DNA of 64,000 nt from Acidovorax sp. NCPPB 3576 (GCF_028473605.1 NZ_CP097267.1:2534501-2598500), one strand, 5' to 3'; counted from the stretch's first letter, positions 19,984-28,805 are shown. The notes: a model not told the origin generated them from the sequence alone. Made by a program: numbers and translations.

Positions 19984-20952
19984 ATGACCATTATCGACAC
20001 CCCCCACCGGCTTTCGCTGCGCAACATCGAGCGTGCGGCCTCCCTGATCGATCCCGTGTTTCTCCACAGCCCGCAGTACGAATGCGAGCCGCTGAGCCAG
20101 GCACTGGGCGCCGCCCTGACGCTCAAGGTCGAAACGCTGAACCCGCTGCGCTCCTTCAAGGGGCGCGGCGCCGACTTCCTCCTCAAGGAAAACGCTGCGG
20201 CCCTGGCCGGCCGGCCCCTGGTCTGCGCCACGGCCGGCAACTGGGGGCAGGCCATGGCCTATGTGTGCCGCGCCCGCGGCTGGCCGCTGGTGGTCTATAC
20301 CGCCTCCACGGCCAATGCTTTCAAGGTCGAGCGCATGCGTGCGATGGGCGCCGAGGTGCGCCTGCACAGCGACGACTTCGACACGGCGAAGGAAGAGGCA
20401 CGGCGCTTTTGCGCGTCGTCCGGCGCGCTGCTGGTCGAGGATGGGCTGGAGCCCCGCATCAGCGAAGGCGCCGGCACCATCGCGCTGGAGATGCTTGCGC
20501 GGGACACCTTCGATGCCCTGCTGGTGCCCCTGGGCAACGGCGCGCTGATCAACGGCATGGGCCTGTGGGCGAAAGCCCATGCGCCGGCCACGCGGGTGAT
20601 TGGCGTTTGCGCGGAAGGCGCGGATGCCATGGCCGCCTCCTGGAAGTCCCGCCGGCTGATCGAGCGGCCCGCCACGCAGACCATCGCCGATGGCATCGCG
20701 GTGCGCCGCCCCGTCCCGCAGGCGCTGGACGACATGCAAGGCCTGGTGGACGACGTGCTGCTGGTGAACGATGTGGCCATCCGGCGCGCGATGCAGGTGG
20801 TCTTCCAGACGGCCGGCTTGATGGTGGAGCCCGCCGGCATCGTCGGCGTGGCGGCCGTGATGGAACACCCCGCGCTGCGCTCGCAGAAGCTGGCGACCGT
20901 GCTGTGCGGCAGCAACCTCACCCCGCAGCAGATCGCGCAGTGGCTGCATTGA
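19984..20952 (+). CDS. PLP-dependent threonine/serine dehydratase-like enzyme
   Basis: A 322-residue fold-type II PLP enzyme. The Schiff-base lysine is K59 in LRSFKGRGA, and CATAGNWGQA (about 79-88) is the phosphate/substrate loop. Such enzymes deaminate threonine or serine, or act on related beta-substituted amino acids. The pairing with a divergent Lrp-type regulator suggests amino-acid catabolism. The length lacks the C-terminal regulatory domain of biosynthetic IlvA. Exact substrate is not readable. Confidence 0.85.
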   Translation: MTIIDTPHRLSLRNIERAASLIDPVFLHSPQYECEPLSQALGAALTLKVETLNPLRSFKGRGADFLLKENAAALAGRPLVCATAGNWGQAMAYVCRARGWPLVVYTASTANAFKVERMRAMGAEVRLHSDDFDTAKEEARRFCASSGALLVEDGLEPRISEGAGTIALEMLARDTFDALLVPLGNGALINGMGLWAKAHAPATRVIGVCAEGADAMAASWKSRRLIERPATQTIADGIAVRRPVPQALDDMQGLVDDVLLVNDVAIRRAMQVVFQTAGLMVEPAGIVGVAAVMEHPALRSQKLATVLCGSNLTPQQIAQWLH

Positions 20953-20984
20953 GGCCCCTTTCGGGAACGCGGCGCCCAAAGAAA

Positions 20985-21004
20985 AAGCCCGGCGGACCGG
21001 GCTT
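20985..21004 (-). terminator. Rho-independent terminator of the OmpA-like gene
   Basis: AAGCCCGG-CGGA-CCGGGCTT is a perfect 8-bp stem. Read on the minus strand it is followed by TTTTTC, so it ends the transcript of the gene at 21068-21598. Confidence 0.75.
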
Positions 21005-21067
21005 GCTGTCGGGGCATCGGGGCTGAGCCTGGCGGCGGGCCCGCGGCAATCCTCCCTCAAGCCCGGT

Positions 21068-21598
21068 TCAAAGCGGCGCCAGCGTGACCTCGACGCGGCG
21101 GGCTTCGGCGTTGTTGCCACCGGCTTGCGTGACGGCGGGCTTGCGCAGGTCGATCCGCTCTTCGGGCACGCCGGCCGTCTTGAGCGCGTCGCGCACGGCC
21201 AAGGCGCGGTCCTTTGCCAGTTGCGCGTTGGCGGCGGCATCGCCCGTGGCGTCGTGGAAGCCGGAGACCACCACCGAGCGGCCTTCGGCCACGGCGCGGG
21301 ACACGTCAGCCAGGGCCGGCGCGGCGCCCGCTGCCAGGTCGGAGCGGCCAGAGGCGAAATAGAAACGGACCACGCCGCCATCCACCACCACGCGGGCCAC
21401 TTCGTCCTCGGCCACCACCAGCGTGCCGGCGGGTGCGACCACGACGGCGGCGGGCTCGACCACCGGTGCGCGCGCCAGGCTGCGCTGCTTGTACACCGTG
21501 ACACCCACCACCGAGGACACCACCAGGGCAATCAGCGCGAACAGGAACCCGAGGGCAAAACGTTGCGGGCTGTCGTCGTCGGAACTGCTGAAGGCCAT
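21068..21598 (-). CDS. OmpA-family C-terminal domain protein with N-terminal membrane anchor
   Basis: A 176-residue protein: a short cytoplasmic head (MAFSSSDDDSPQRF), one membrane helix (about residues 15-38), a valine/alanine-rich linker, and an OmpA/MotB-like peptidoglycan-binding domain (VVRFYFASGRSDLAA, VVVSGFHDATGDAAANAQLAKDRA, ERIDLRKP). It should be held in the inner membrane and bind the cell wall. The closing motif RRVEV is normal. Function beyond wall attachment is unknown. Confidence 0.85.
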   Translation of the reverse strand: MAFSSSDDDSPQRFALGFLFALIALVVSSVVGVTVYKQRSLARAPVVEPAAVVVAPAGTLVVAEDEVARVVVDGGVVRFYFASGRSDLAAGAAPALADVSRAVAEGRSVVVSGFHDATGDAAANAQLAKDRALAVRDALKTAGVPEERIDLRKPAVTQAGGNNAEARRVEVTLAPL

Positions 21599-21656
21599 GG
21601 AAAGAACTCCGTAAAGTAAATAATGGGGGCTGAAGACAACCCGCGATTGTAGAGTC

Positions 21657-22253
21657 ATGACGCCGCTGCCCGCCCCCCTGCGCGACCCCGCCCCCCTGCT
21701 CCAGCGCACCCTGGACGAATGGGGCGGCCACGACGATCTGTGGATCTTCGGCTACGGCTCGCTGATCTGGCGGCCCGATTTTGACTTCGCCGAGCAGCGC
21801 CCGGCCCGCGTGCACGGCTGGCATCGCGCCCTCAAGATGTGGAGCCGCATCAACCGCGGCACGCCCGAGCGGCCCGGTCTGGTGTTCGGCATGCTCTCGG
21901 GCGGCAGCTGCCGCGGCATGGTGTTCCGCGTGGACCGCGAGCACGCCCGCCAGACCCTGGTCAACCTCTGGCAGCGCGAGATGGCGCTGGCGGTGTATGA
22001 CCCGCGCTGGCTGCCCTGCCAGACGCCACAGGGCACCGTGCGCGCCCTCGCCTTCACCCTGTCGCGCCGCAGCCCGAGCCACGCCGGCGTGCTGCCCGAC
22101 GACGAATACCGCCGCATCTTCGAGCAGGCCACGGGCATCTACGGCACCACGCGCGACTACGCCCAGGCCACTTACGACGAACTGCGCCGCCTGGGCATCC
22201 ACGACCGGGCGCTGGGCAAGCTGCTGGCGCTGGCGCCCGGCCGCAAGCGCTGA
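21657..22253 (+). CDS. chaC: ChaC-like gamma-glutamylcyclotransferase
   Basis: A 198-residue protein of the ChaC group, which degrades glutathione to 5-oxoproline and Cys-Gly. The defining YGSLIW motif is at residues 33-38 and the conserved glutamate region is GIYGTTRDY. It starts 58 bases from the divergent OmpA-like gene and is followed by pdxH after 28 bases. Confidence 0.9.
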   Translation: MTPLPAPLRDPAPLLQRTLDEWGGHDDLWIFGYGSLIWRPDFDFAEQRPARVHGWHRALKMWSRINRGTPERPGLVFGMLSGGSCRGMVFRVDREHARQTLVNLWQREMALAVYDPRWLPCQTPQGTVRALAFTLSRRSPSHAGVLPDDEYRRIFEQATGIYGTTRDYAQATYDELRRLGIHDRALGKLLALAPGRKR

Positions 22254-22281
22254 CCGCGGCGCGCCGGGGCACAATCGCCCG

Positions 22282-22935
22282 ATGAGCAGCAGCCCCCTTT
22301 CCTCCTCCATCGCCGACCTGCGCAAGAGCTACGAGCGCGCGGAACTCAGCGAAGACGCCTCCCTGGCCGATCCCCTGGCCCAGTTCGACCAGTGGCTGCA
22401 GCAGGCCCTGGCCGCCCAGGTGCCCGAACCCAACGCCATGACCCTGGCCACCGTCGGCCCCGACCTGCGGCCCAGCACGCGCATCGTGCTGGTCAAGGGC
22501 TATGACGAGCGCGGCATCGTCTGGTTCACCAACTACGACAGCCGCAAGGGCCGTCAACTGGCCGGCAACCCGTTCGCGGCGCTGCAGTTCCATTGGGTGG
22601 AGCTGGAGCGCGTGGTGCGTATCGAAGGCACCGTGGAAAAAGTGGACGCCGCCGAAAGCGACGCATACTTCAAGAGCCGCCCGCTCGACTCGCGCATCGG
22701 CGCCTGGGCCAGCCCGCAAAGCCAGGTGATCCCCGGGCGCGGCGTGCTGGTGGCCAACGCGGCCAGGTACGGCGCGCAGTTTTTGCTCAGCCCGCCGCGC
22801 CCCCCGCACTGGGGCGGCTATCGCCTCAAGCCCGAGCAATGGGAGTTCTGGCAGGGCCGAAAGAGCCGGCTGCACGACCGGCTGCGCTACCGGGCCGAGG
22901 GCGACCAGTGGGTGCGCGAGCGCCTCGCGCCCTGA
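22282..22935 (+). CDS. pdxH: Pyridoxine/pyridoxamine 5'-phosphate oxidase
   Basis: A 217-residue FMN enzyme that makes pyridoxal phosphate. Motifs include [44 protein letters not shown] and the C-terminal [28 protein letters not shown] signature (seen as [19 protein letters not shown]). The family ends in RLAP, as here. Length is standard. Confidence 0.96.
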   Translation: MSSSPLSSSIADLRKSYERAELSEDASLADPLAQFDQWLQQALAAQVPEPNAMTLATVGPDLRPSTRIVLVKGYDERGIVWFTNYDSRKGRQLAGNPFAALQFHWVELERVVRIEGTVEKVDAAESDAYFKSRPLDSRIGAWASPQSQVIPGRGVLVANAARYGAQFLLSPPRPPHWGGYRLKPEQWEFWQGRKSRLHDRLRYRAEGDQWVRERLAP

Positions 22936-22974
22936 CGCCCAAGACCGGTCGGCGCCCCGGCCCGGCGCCACCCT

Positions 22975-23928
22975 TTAGTGGAAAAACCGCTGCGCGGCGA
23001 CCAGCATCAGCGGCACCGTCACCAGCGCGAGTGCGGTAGAAACAGCGATGCTGGCCGTCACCTCGTCCTGCATCGTGTCGTAGCGCTGCGTGAACAAGAA
23101 GACGTTGGCCCCCACCGGCAGCGACGCGGCCAGGAACATCACCGCCGTCGAGGTGCCGCCCAAGCCGAAGGCCCAGGCCAGCGCCAGCAGCAGCAACGGG
23201 TGCGCCACGTTCTTGACCAGCGAAATGCGCAGCGCATCGCGCGCATGGCGCCCCACCTTGCTGAACGCCAGCGTCACGCCGACCAGCAGCAGCGCCATGG
23301 GGCCGAGCGCCATGCCCAGCAGCTGCAGCGGCTTGTCCACCACCTCGGGCAGGTGCAGGCCGGTCTGCGCGAACAGCAGCCCGGCCAGGATGGGCAGCGG
23401 CACCGGGTGCAGGATGCCGTTGCGCACCGCCTGCAGCACCGTGTGCAGCATGGGGCGCGGCGGGCTGCGGCCGTCGCGCTGGCTTTCATGCGCCTGCGCC
23501 AGCTCGAACACCACCGTGGCCGCCGTGAGCAGGATGAGCGCATGCAGCGAGATCAGCGTGAACAGGGTCACCAGCCCTTCCTGGCCATAGACCAGCCCGA
23601 CCAGCGGCACGCCGATCATGATGGTGTTACTGAACATGCTGGCCAGCCCGAACGCCGCCGACCGGGTGGAAAAGCCCATGACCGCCAGCGACACCACGAA
23701 CACCAACCCGGCCGCCAGAAAGTACAGGCCCACCGGCTCGAAGTTCAGGTCCTGTACGCGCGACGTGCCCATGGTGCGAAACAGCAGCGCGGGCGTGAGC
23801 ACGAGAAAAACCAGGTTCGACAAATCTTTGACCGCCGACGCCCGCACCCAGCCCAGGCGCCCGGCGAGAAAGCCGATGGCGATGAACAGGATCACCGGGA
23901 TCATGGAAGCGAAGACGGGGGAATTCAC
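22975..23928 (-). CDS. AEC (auxin efflux carrier) family transporter
   Basis: A 317-residue inner-membrane protein with about ten hydrophobic segments. The start PVILFIAIGFLAGRLGWV and FSNTIMIGVPLVGLVYG match the AEC family of malonate/auxin-type exporters. It converges on pdxH. Substrate unknown. Confidence 0.85.
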   Translation of the reverse strand: MNSPVFASMIPVILFIAIGFLAGRLGWVRASAVKDLSNLVFLVLTPALLFRTMGTSRVQDLNFEPVGLYFLAAGLVFVVSLAVMGFSTRSAAFGLASMFSNTIMIGVPLVGLVYGQEGLVTLFTLISLHALILLTAATVVFELAQAHESQRDGRSPPRPMLHTVLQAVRNGILHPVPLPILAGLLFAQTGLHLPEVVDKPLQLLGMALGPMALLLVGVTLAFSKVGRHARDALRISLVKNVAHPLLLLALAWAFGLGGTSTAVMFLAASLPVGANVFLFTQRYDTMQDEVTASIAVSTALALVTVPLMLVAAQRFFH

Positions 23929-24045
23929 GGCGGCGGTCCTGCAGCAAAAAAGGAAAAAGCTTGCACGGGCGGCCAGGTAGGCACTCGGGCAAAGCCTTGG
24001 ATTATCGTGCCGCAGTTTTCCGATTAATCGCTTGCCGTGCTCGCG

Positions 24046-24258
24046 GTTGAACCGTCAACAGGAGTGGACCGCAACTGTCGTCGATCGACGGACTAACCTG
24101 TCGCGCACGGTGCGGCACGACACTGCAGTAAACGCACCCCCGAACTTGAGCAGGTTTTACTGCCCATCCAAGGAGGAGCGTACGGCTGGGCTACGATGCT
24201 GAGCGCCCGCCATCGGCCAGGAGCGGTCTGTGGCGGCAGATGAAAGCGGACGTTCAAC
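24046..24258 (-). other. Possible third, degenerate integron cassette without a clear gene
   Basis: On the minus strand a core site GTTGAAC (24252-24258) opens this stretch and its exact complement GTTCAAC lies at 24046-24052, as the two ends of one cassette would. No convincing open frame is present, and the expected attC end further left was not found. Weak evidence. Confidence 0.25.
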
Positions 24259-24311
24259 GTCTGAATTAAACGGGGGCTGTAGGCCATCCGTTCTTAAATG
24301 AAATGTTATGC
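24252..24311 (-). other. attC recombination site of cassette 2 (60 bp)
   Basis: Read on the minus strand: R'' GCATAAC, a 6-base spacer, inner arm ending AACGG, a variable centre, inner arm beginning CCGTT, spacer, and R' GTTGAAC, which fits GTTRRRY. R'' is the exact complement (10 bases with flanks, GAGGCATAAC) of the 5' boundary of cassette 2 at 24802-24808, as required if both come from one circular cassette. Confidence 0.75.
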
Positions 24312-24351
24312 CTCGATAGAGCTACGGCGATGAGTGCTTTTGCCCAAGAGT

Positions 24352-24750
24352 TCATTTGCTGGCTGAAGATGCTGGCACCTTGGCGGGTGTGGATTGCGTT
24401 TGGGGTTGGCCTGCTGATGTCGAAATTTGGGCGCTACCTGCCTTGAACGTGGCATAGGCTCCTACGCCAGCACCAGCCAAGGTGCCGAGAACACCAATGA
24501 TTGCTGCAAATTGCATTGCTCGATTTGTTGCTTCGGAGAGCTTGGAGTCGAGTTTGAACTGTTCTTGCAACTGCCTTACAAACATCCGACGTTGCCATTC
24601 CTTTTCCGCAAGAATGTCTTTGGCTGTTCTTGGTTTCCATCCGGACTGCCACTCTGCAAGCGCAAGATCGTTCATTGCTTCAAGTTGAGACCGGCTAATG
24701 CCTTGGAACCCCTCATCAAAGGCTTCATCTGGCTTCGTGTCATTTCTCAT
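24352..24750 (-). CDS. Integron cassette protein of unknown function with one membrane segment
   Basis: A 132-residue protein. It begins with an acidic stretch (MRNDTKPDEAFDEGFQGI), then a basic/tryptophan-containing helical region (WKPRTAKDILAEKEWQRRM), and near residues 90-112 a glycine-rich hydrophobic helix (AAIIGVLGTLAGAGVGAYA), ending in a serine/threonine tail. It is the only gene between two attC-type sites and has the same direction as the cassette next to it. No family is recognised. The ATG lies 52 bases from the cassette boundary and has no strong ribosome site, which is common in cassettes. Confidence 0.65.
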   Translation of the reverse strand: MRNDTKPDEAFDEGFQGISRSQLEAMNDLALAEWQSGWKPRTAKDILAEKEWQRRMFVRQLQEQFKLDSKLSEATNRAMQFAAIIGVLGTLAGAGVGAYATFKAGSAQISTSAGQPQTQSTPAKVPASSASK

Positions 24751-24801
24751 GGTTGGATCAAGAGCAGGTGGCGTAAGGAATGCTAGCGAAGTGCTTGAGA
24801 G

Positions 24802-24886
24802 GCATAACTTGGCGCTATCCGGCAGGCAGCATGGGCGCGAAGCGGCAATGTGACGCTGCCCGTCCGCGACGAGCAACCTGTTAGCA
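24802..24886 (-). other. attC recombination site of cassette 1 (85 bp)
   Basis: Read on the minus strand it runs from R'' TGCTAAC (which contains the stop codon of the cassette gene) to R' GTTATGC. R'' is the exact complement of the cassette's own 5' boundary GTTAGCA at 25407-25413. The centre can fold through GGGCAGC/GCTGCC arms. R' doubles as the 5' boundary of cassette 2. Confidence 0.75.
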
Positions 24887-25401
24887 ATACTTCGCATCAT
24901 GCTGATTTGAGATTTCACGGCTGTACTGGGCCTCAAACGCTGCCTTGTTTGCGGCCGAGGCCCACAACGAAGTGACATACTCAAACTCACGTTCGAATGA
25001 TTCCTTAAAAGCTGGGACATCGGTCGCGTATTCACAATTGCGCGCAAGAATAACAAGCCAATTGGGATAGCCGAGCTTCGGGTAAAGAATGGAGAGCACA
25101 GCATCCACCGACTCAATTGTTGCTCGCGCTTGAACGTATTCGGAGCGCAGCGTCACCAAGTACTTCCCGGCGGCAAACTCGTCATCCAGTCGCATGCTTC
25201 CGCAGTAACGATCAATGATCACCTCGACAAGAGGCAGAACTTCGTCGCGTCCACGCGCGCCCGCGAGAAGAACTACTTCAAGGTCATCACCCTCTTGATC
25301 GTATTGCAAGCGTTCACTTGCCAATCGACGCACGCCTCGCCGCTGCCGTATCCAAATCTGAGGCGGAAGTACTCCAGTTCGAGCTTCGCTATGGCCTCCA
25401 T
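24881..25401 (-). pseudogene. Integron cassette gene, apparently frameshifted, unknown function
   Basis: Two overlapping frames look like one protein. The first starts at ATG 25401, six bases inside the cassette boundary, and reads MEAIAKLELEYFRLRFGYGS before leaving frame near 25330. The second frame carries on to the stop at 24881 with about 150 residues (RLASERLQYDQEGDDLEVVL, then ILYPKLGYPNWLVILARN). A single-base change near 25325-25335 would join them. If the downstream frame is used alone it would need a GTG start at 25333. The product is acidic and matches no family I know. Confidence 0.5.
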
Positions 25402-25418
25402 TGGATTGCTAACGTGAT

Positions 25419-25443
25419 TTATCCCGCAAAACCTGCGGGATAA
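25419..25443. repeat. Perfect hairpin next to the first cassette boundary
   Basis: TTATCCCGCA and TGCGGGATAA form a 10-bp stem with a 5-base loop, five bases from the GTTAGCA boundary of cassette 1. It may be the hairpin at which the cassette was inserted, part of a truncated attC, or a terminator; there is no clear R'' partner. Confidence 0.5.
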
Positions 25444-25722
25444 AGTGAACCGTGCGGAATATTCTGGACACTGATTCCTCCTGGAATTGGCTTGCAGCAT
25501 AGGTTTTCAGGTGATAGCCTGTTTAAACATCCAGGCATAAAAACTCCGCGAAACCCGGCAGGCGTTTACTCGGCAAACTATAGCTTGCCAGCAGGCAGAG
25601 ACCGGAACTTTCAACAGCACGTTTGGGACTGTGAGCCAGCGGGCAGCAAATCAATGGCAGCTTCCGGGTGGCGTTTTTCATCGTCGGCTCAAGGCCCAAA
25701 GCCGTCCTTATCGATCCGCGCA
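25444..25722. other. Intergenic region between cassettes and the LRR gene
   Basis: About 280 bases. Short open frames here do not look like genes. No integron integrase or attI site was recognised, so the cassettes are not attached to a visible integron platform. Confidence 0.4.
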
Positions 25723-27213
25723 TCACACTTTCTTCTTTTCCAAACGCGCCAGCGCCGCCTCATACGCTTGCAGCACATCCGATCGGTCTTCGGCGGCGGC
25801 ATCGAACCGGCTGGTCAGCACAGCGGCGTCGGCCTTGCTGCCCAGTTGGCCAATGGCCTTGAAGATCCTTTTCATGAAGACGGCGTCGCCACCGACGATG
25901 TGCCGCTCCAGGCGCAGCAGGTCCATGATGGGCTCCACCAGCTGCGGCGCCTTGGTCTTGCCCACCACTTCGAGCAGGCATTTGTAGTTGCCAAGGTGCG
26001 CGTTCGAGAAGCGGTCGCGGTCGTTGAAGAAGGCGAGGAAGAGGTCGGTGTACGCCGGGCTGGCCACCTTGAGCAGCACGTTCATGATGGTGGCGTGGTC
26101 GCTCTTGAGCTTGCCGGCCAGGAACTCTTGCCGGTAGGGGTGCCATGCCAGCGCCGTGTGAAAGCACTCGGTCATCGGCGCGATGGTGCGCTCGCCAAAG
26201 CTGCTGAGCACCTCTACCAGCACCGCCCATTCCTCGGTGTAGTGCGGGCGCAGGCCATTGGCCACCAGGGTGTGGAAGGCGCCCTCGGCCGGGTGGGCCA
26301 GCACGCCGTGCAGGGCCTCCTCGTCGTAGTGGTCACCCACAAAGCTGGAGAAGCCGCGGGCCAGCAGGTCCAGGTCGGTGATGGCGTAGACCGCAGGCCA
26401 GTTCTTGGCCTGCATCAAGGCGGCCAGGCGCCATGCTTCCATGTTCTCGGGCTGGTGTTCCTGGGGCTGCGGGGGCAAGTCCAGCTTCAGGGCAAGCCGC
26501 TCCTCGAGCTGCGGCGCGCTGGCGTGAAAGTCCACAAACTTGCGGCCCGCCAGGGGCGCAAGGCTGCTGATGGGGTTGTACCCCACGTTCAGCTTCACGA
26601 TCTGAGGGCATGCCGCCAACGGTGACAAGTCGCTGATCTCGTTGAAGCTCAGGTTCAGTTCCGTTACCTGGGTGCACGCGATCAGGGGGGACAGGTCGCT
26701 GAGTTGGTTGCCCGAAAGGTCCAGCTTGACCATGCCGGGGTAGCTGCGCGCATACCCATCGACAAAGCTCAGGTCCGTGATACCGTTGCTCGACAGGTGC
26801 AGGGACTGGAGCTGCGGCAGGTCCAGCCCCGCAGGAAACATCGCCTTTTTGTTGTTGCGCAGAGTCAGGTCGCTCAGAGCCTGAAAGCCGTTGAGCGCCT
26901 CGAAGTCCGAGAACCGGCAGTTGTCGATGTACAGCGTCTGAAGGCGGGGCAGCGCGCGCAGCGCGGCGAGGTTAGTGAACTTCACCCTATCCAGCAGCAG
27001 GGAGGTCAGGCTGGTGATGTGGGCGATGCGCGCCAGGTCCACGGGCTCGGCCATCTTGCTGCTGCGCAGGCACAGCGCTTGCACATCATCGCAGCCGGCA
27101 ATGGGGTCCAGGTCTTCGCTGGTGAAGCGCTCCAGGTTCAGCTCACTGGTGTGGTTGAGCACCTGGATGGGGGAAAACGAACTGTTCGTCCATTTGGATT
27201 TTTTGGTTGCCAT
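25723..27213 (-). CDS. Leucine-rich-repeat protein with a helical C-terminal half
   Basis: A 496-residue protein with no signal peptide. Residues about 20-245 hold roughly nine leucine-rich repeats of the bacterial SDS22/internalin type, for example LDLSGNQLSDLSPLIAC and LNLSFNEISDLSPLAAC. The C-terminal half is helical and HEAT-like, with repeated LL/F patterns and an ending of KKK. Such proteins usually bind other proteins; the charged head MATKKSKW could be surface-exposed or cytoplasmic. It stands alone between the cassettes and the ATCase gene. In a plant pathogen an effector role is possible, but no PIP box was seen upstream. Confidence 0.75.
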   Translation of the reverse strand: MATKKSKWTNSSFSPIQVLNHTSELNLERFTSEDLDPIAGCDDVQALCLRSSKMAEPVDLARIAHITSLTSLLLDRVKFTNLAALRALPRLQTLYIDNCRFSDFEALNGFQALSDLTLRNNKKAMFPAGLDLPQLQSLHLSSNGITDLSFVDGYARSYPGMVKLDLSGNQLSDLSPLIACTQVTELNLSFNEISDLSPLAACPQIVKLNVGYNPISSLAPLAGRKFVDFHASAPQLEERLALKLDLPPQPQEHQPENMEAWRLAALMQAKNWPAVYAITDLDLLARGFSSFVGDHYDEEALHGVLAHPAEGAFHTLVANGLRPHYTEEWAVLVEVLSSFGERTIAPMTECFHTALAWHPYRQEFLAGKLKSDHATIMNVLLKVASPAYTDLFLAFFNDRDRFSNAHLGNYKCLLEVVGKTKAPQLVEPIMDLLRLERHIVGGDAVFMKRIFKAIGQLGSKADAAVLTSRFDAAAEDRSDVLQAYEAALARLEKKKV

Positions 27214-27463
27214 GGCGTTGGACTGAGAGGGTTGTTTCAGGTGGGCGCTGTGGCTTGGGATGATCGCCCTATGTGCGCTGCGCGTGGATCATAGAGGGCA
27301 CGTTCGCAAGCTTGCTGGACAGTGTGTCCAGTTGGCGCCTTCACCGCCGAGGCTGGTCCTCGAACTGGGGCGGCGCCGAAGGTGAGTGGGACGTGGAGCG
27401 TGAGCAAGACCGCCTGTTTGGCCGATAGCGTCCATCGCAAAAGCTCCTGGAGTCGAGCATTAA

Positions 27464-27498
27464 ATACGCAATGCGTATCTTCAAAAAACGCAAAGCGT
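27464..27498. promoter_or_regulatory. Two palindromes upstream of the HTH-fused ATCase
   Basis: ATACGCAATGCGTAT (27464-27478, 7-bp arms around one base) and ACGC-AAA-GCGT (27488-27498) are centred 22 bp apart, two helical turns. They share the ACGCA/TGCGT half-site and end 12 bases before the start codon, so a protein bound here would block translation or transcription start. Confidence 0.6.
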
Positions 27499-27509
27499 AC
27501 ACTTTCGGC

Positions 27510-28805
27510 ATGAATCAGCAGCAAGACCTTCTGCGGGACGCAATGCGCCGCCTCAACCTCACCCGGGATGCGTTCTCGGATCGGCTTGGAGTCCGCCGCC
27601 GTGCCTTGGACACATGGCTGTTGCCATCCGACTCCAAAGAGGCTCGCGCCATGCCGGAGATGGCGGCCCGGTTCGTCTCCGAGATTCTTCGAAGCACAGC
27701 AACGGGCAATTCGCCAGGCAGCGAACGAGCAGACCCGGCCCCGCTCGTCAAGCGGATCGGGGCCGAAGGCAAACCGCAGTTGCTGTCGGTCTCGCAGTTC
27801 GATCGTGGGAGCCTCGAAGAGCTGTTTCAGGTGGCCGACGTGATGCAGCCGATTGCGCGTCGGCAGAAGGTCACGCGCGTTCTGGAAGGGGCCGTTCTCG
27901 GCAGCCTGTTTTTCGAGGCCAGCACGCGCACGCGCGTGAGCTTCGGCGCGGCCTTTTGCCGGCTTGGCGGCACCGTTTGCGACACGACCGGTTTCACCTT
28001 TTCTTCGATGGCCAAGGGCGAGTCCATCTACGACACCAGCCGCGTGATGAGCGGCTACGTGGATGCGCTGGTGGTGCGCCATCCCGCGCAGGGCTCGGTG
28101 GCCGAGTTCGCGCGGGCGACCAACATTCCCGTCATCAATGCGGGCGACGGGCCGGGGGAACACCCCAGCCAGGCCATCCTCGATCTCTACACGATCCAGC
28201 GCGAGTTCTCGCGCATCGGCAAGCTGATCGACGGCACGCACATCGCGATGGTGGGTGACCTCAAATATGGCCGCACGGTGCATTCGCTGATCCGGCTGCT
28301 GTCGCTGTACCGGGGCCTGAAATTCACGCTGATCGCTCCGCGTTCGCTGGAGATGCCCGCCTACCTGGTGGAACTGGTGGCGAACCAGGGCCACGTGATA
28401 GAGCAGACGTCGTCGCTGCAAGACGGCCTGCGCGGGGCCGATGTGGTGTACGCCACGCGCGTGCAGAAAGAGCGGTTTGCCGATGGCGAGGCGATAGAGG
28501 GGTACGCACCCGACTTTCAGGTGTGCAAGGCGCTGGTGGACCGGGTGTGCAAACCGGACACCGTCCTGATGCACCCTTTGCCACGGGACGAACGGCCCAG
28601 CGCGAACGATTTGAGCGTGGACCTGAACCATGACCCCCGGCTTGCGATCTTCAGGCAGACCGACAACGGAATCCCCATCCGCATGGCGCTTTTCGCGGTG
28701 CTGATGGGGGTGGAGAAACAGGTGGCGCGTTCGATGCGCGACGCGAGCTGGGTATCGCCAGCGCACGTCGGGCCGGACGATGCGGACTTCGACGGGCTGG
28801 ACTGA
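27510..28805 (+). CDS. pyrB: Aspartate carbamoyltransferase with N-terminal helix-turn-helix-like extension
   Basis: A 431-residue protein; catalytic ATCase chains are normally about 310. Residues 95-431 carry the family motifs: FEASTRTRVSFG (STRTR at 138-142, carbamoyl-phosphate binding), GEHPSQAILDLYT, GDLKYGRTVHSL and MHPLPR. It joins carbamoyl phosphate and aspartate in pyrimidine synthesis. Residues 1-70 form a small helical domain (LLRDAMRRLNLTRDAFSDRLGVRRRALDTWLLP region) that reads like a Cro/XRE-type helix-turn-helix followed by a linker. The palindromes at 27464-27498 make self-regulation plausible. No pyrI or pyrC-like partner is adjacent. Confidence 0.88.
   Translation: MNQQQDLLRDAMRRLNLTRDAFSDRLGVRRRALDTWLLPSDSKEARAMPEMAARFVSEILRSTATGNSPGSERADPAPLVKRIGAEGKPQLLSVSQFDRGSLEELFQVADVMQPIARRQKVTRVLEGAVLGSLFFEASTRTRVSFGAAFCRLGGTVCDTTGFTFSSMAKGESIYDTSRVMSGYVDALVVRHPAQGSVAEFARATNIPVINAGDGPGEHPSQAILDLYTIQREFSRIGKLIDGTHIAMVGDLKYGRTVHSLIRLLSLYRGLKFTLIAPRSLEMPAYLVELVANQGHVIEQTSSLQDGLRGADVVYATRVQKERFADGEAIEGYAPDFQVCKALVDRVCKPDTVLMHPLPRDERPSANDLSVDLNHDPRLAIFRQTDNGIPIRMALFAVLMGVEKQVARSMRDASWVSPAHVGPDDADFDGLD

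Noticed and set aside
19870..21531. Very long minus-strand frame joining the Lrp gene to upstream sequence
   Set aside because: The upstream part is antisense to the PLP dehydratase and ompA-like region; only the last 157 codons resemble a protein family.
24093..24287. 64-residue open frame in the third cassette region
   Set aside because: Composition is not protein-like and it crosses the attC site.
25523..25726. 67-residue minus-strand open frame
   Set aside because: No ribosome site, no family, and overlap with the LRR gene end.
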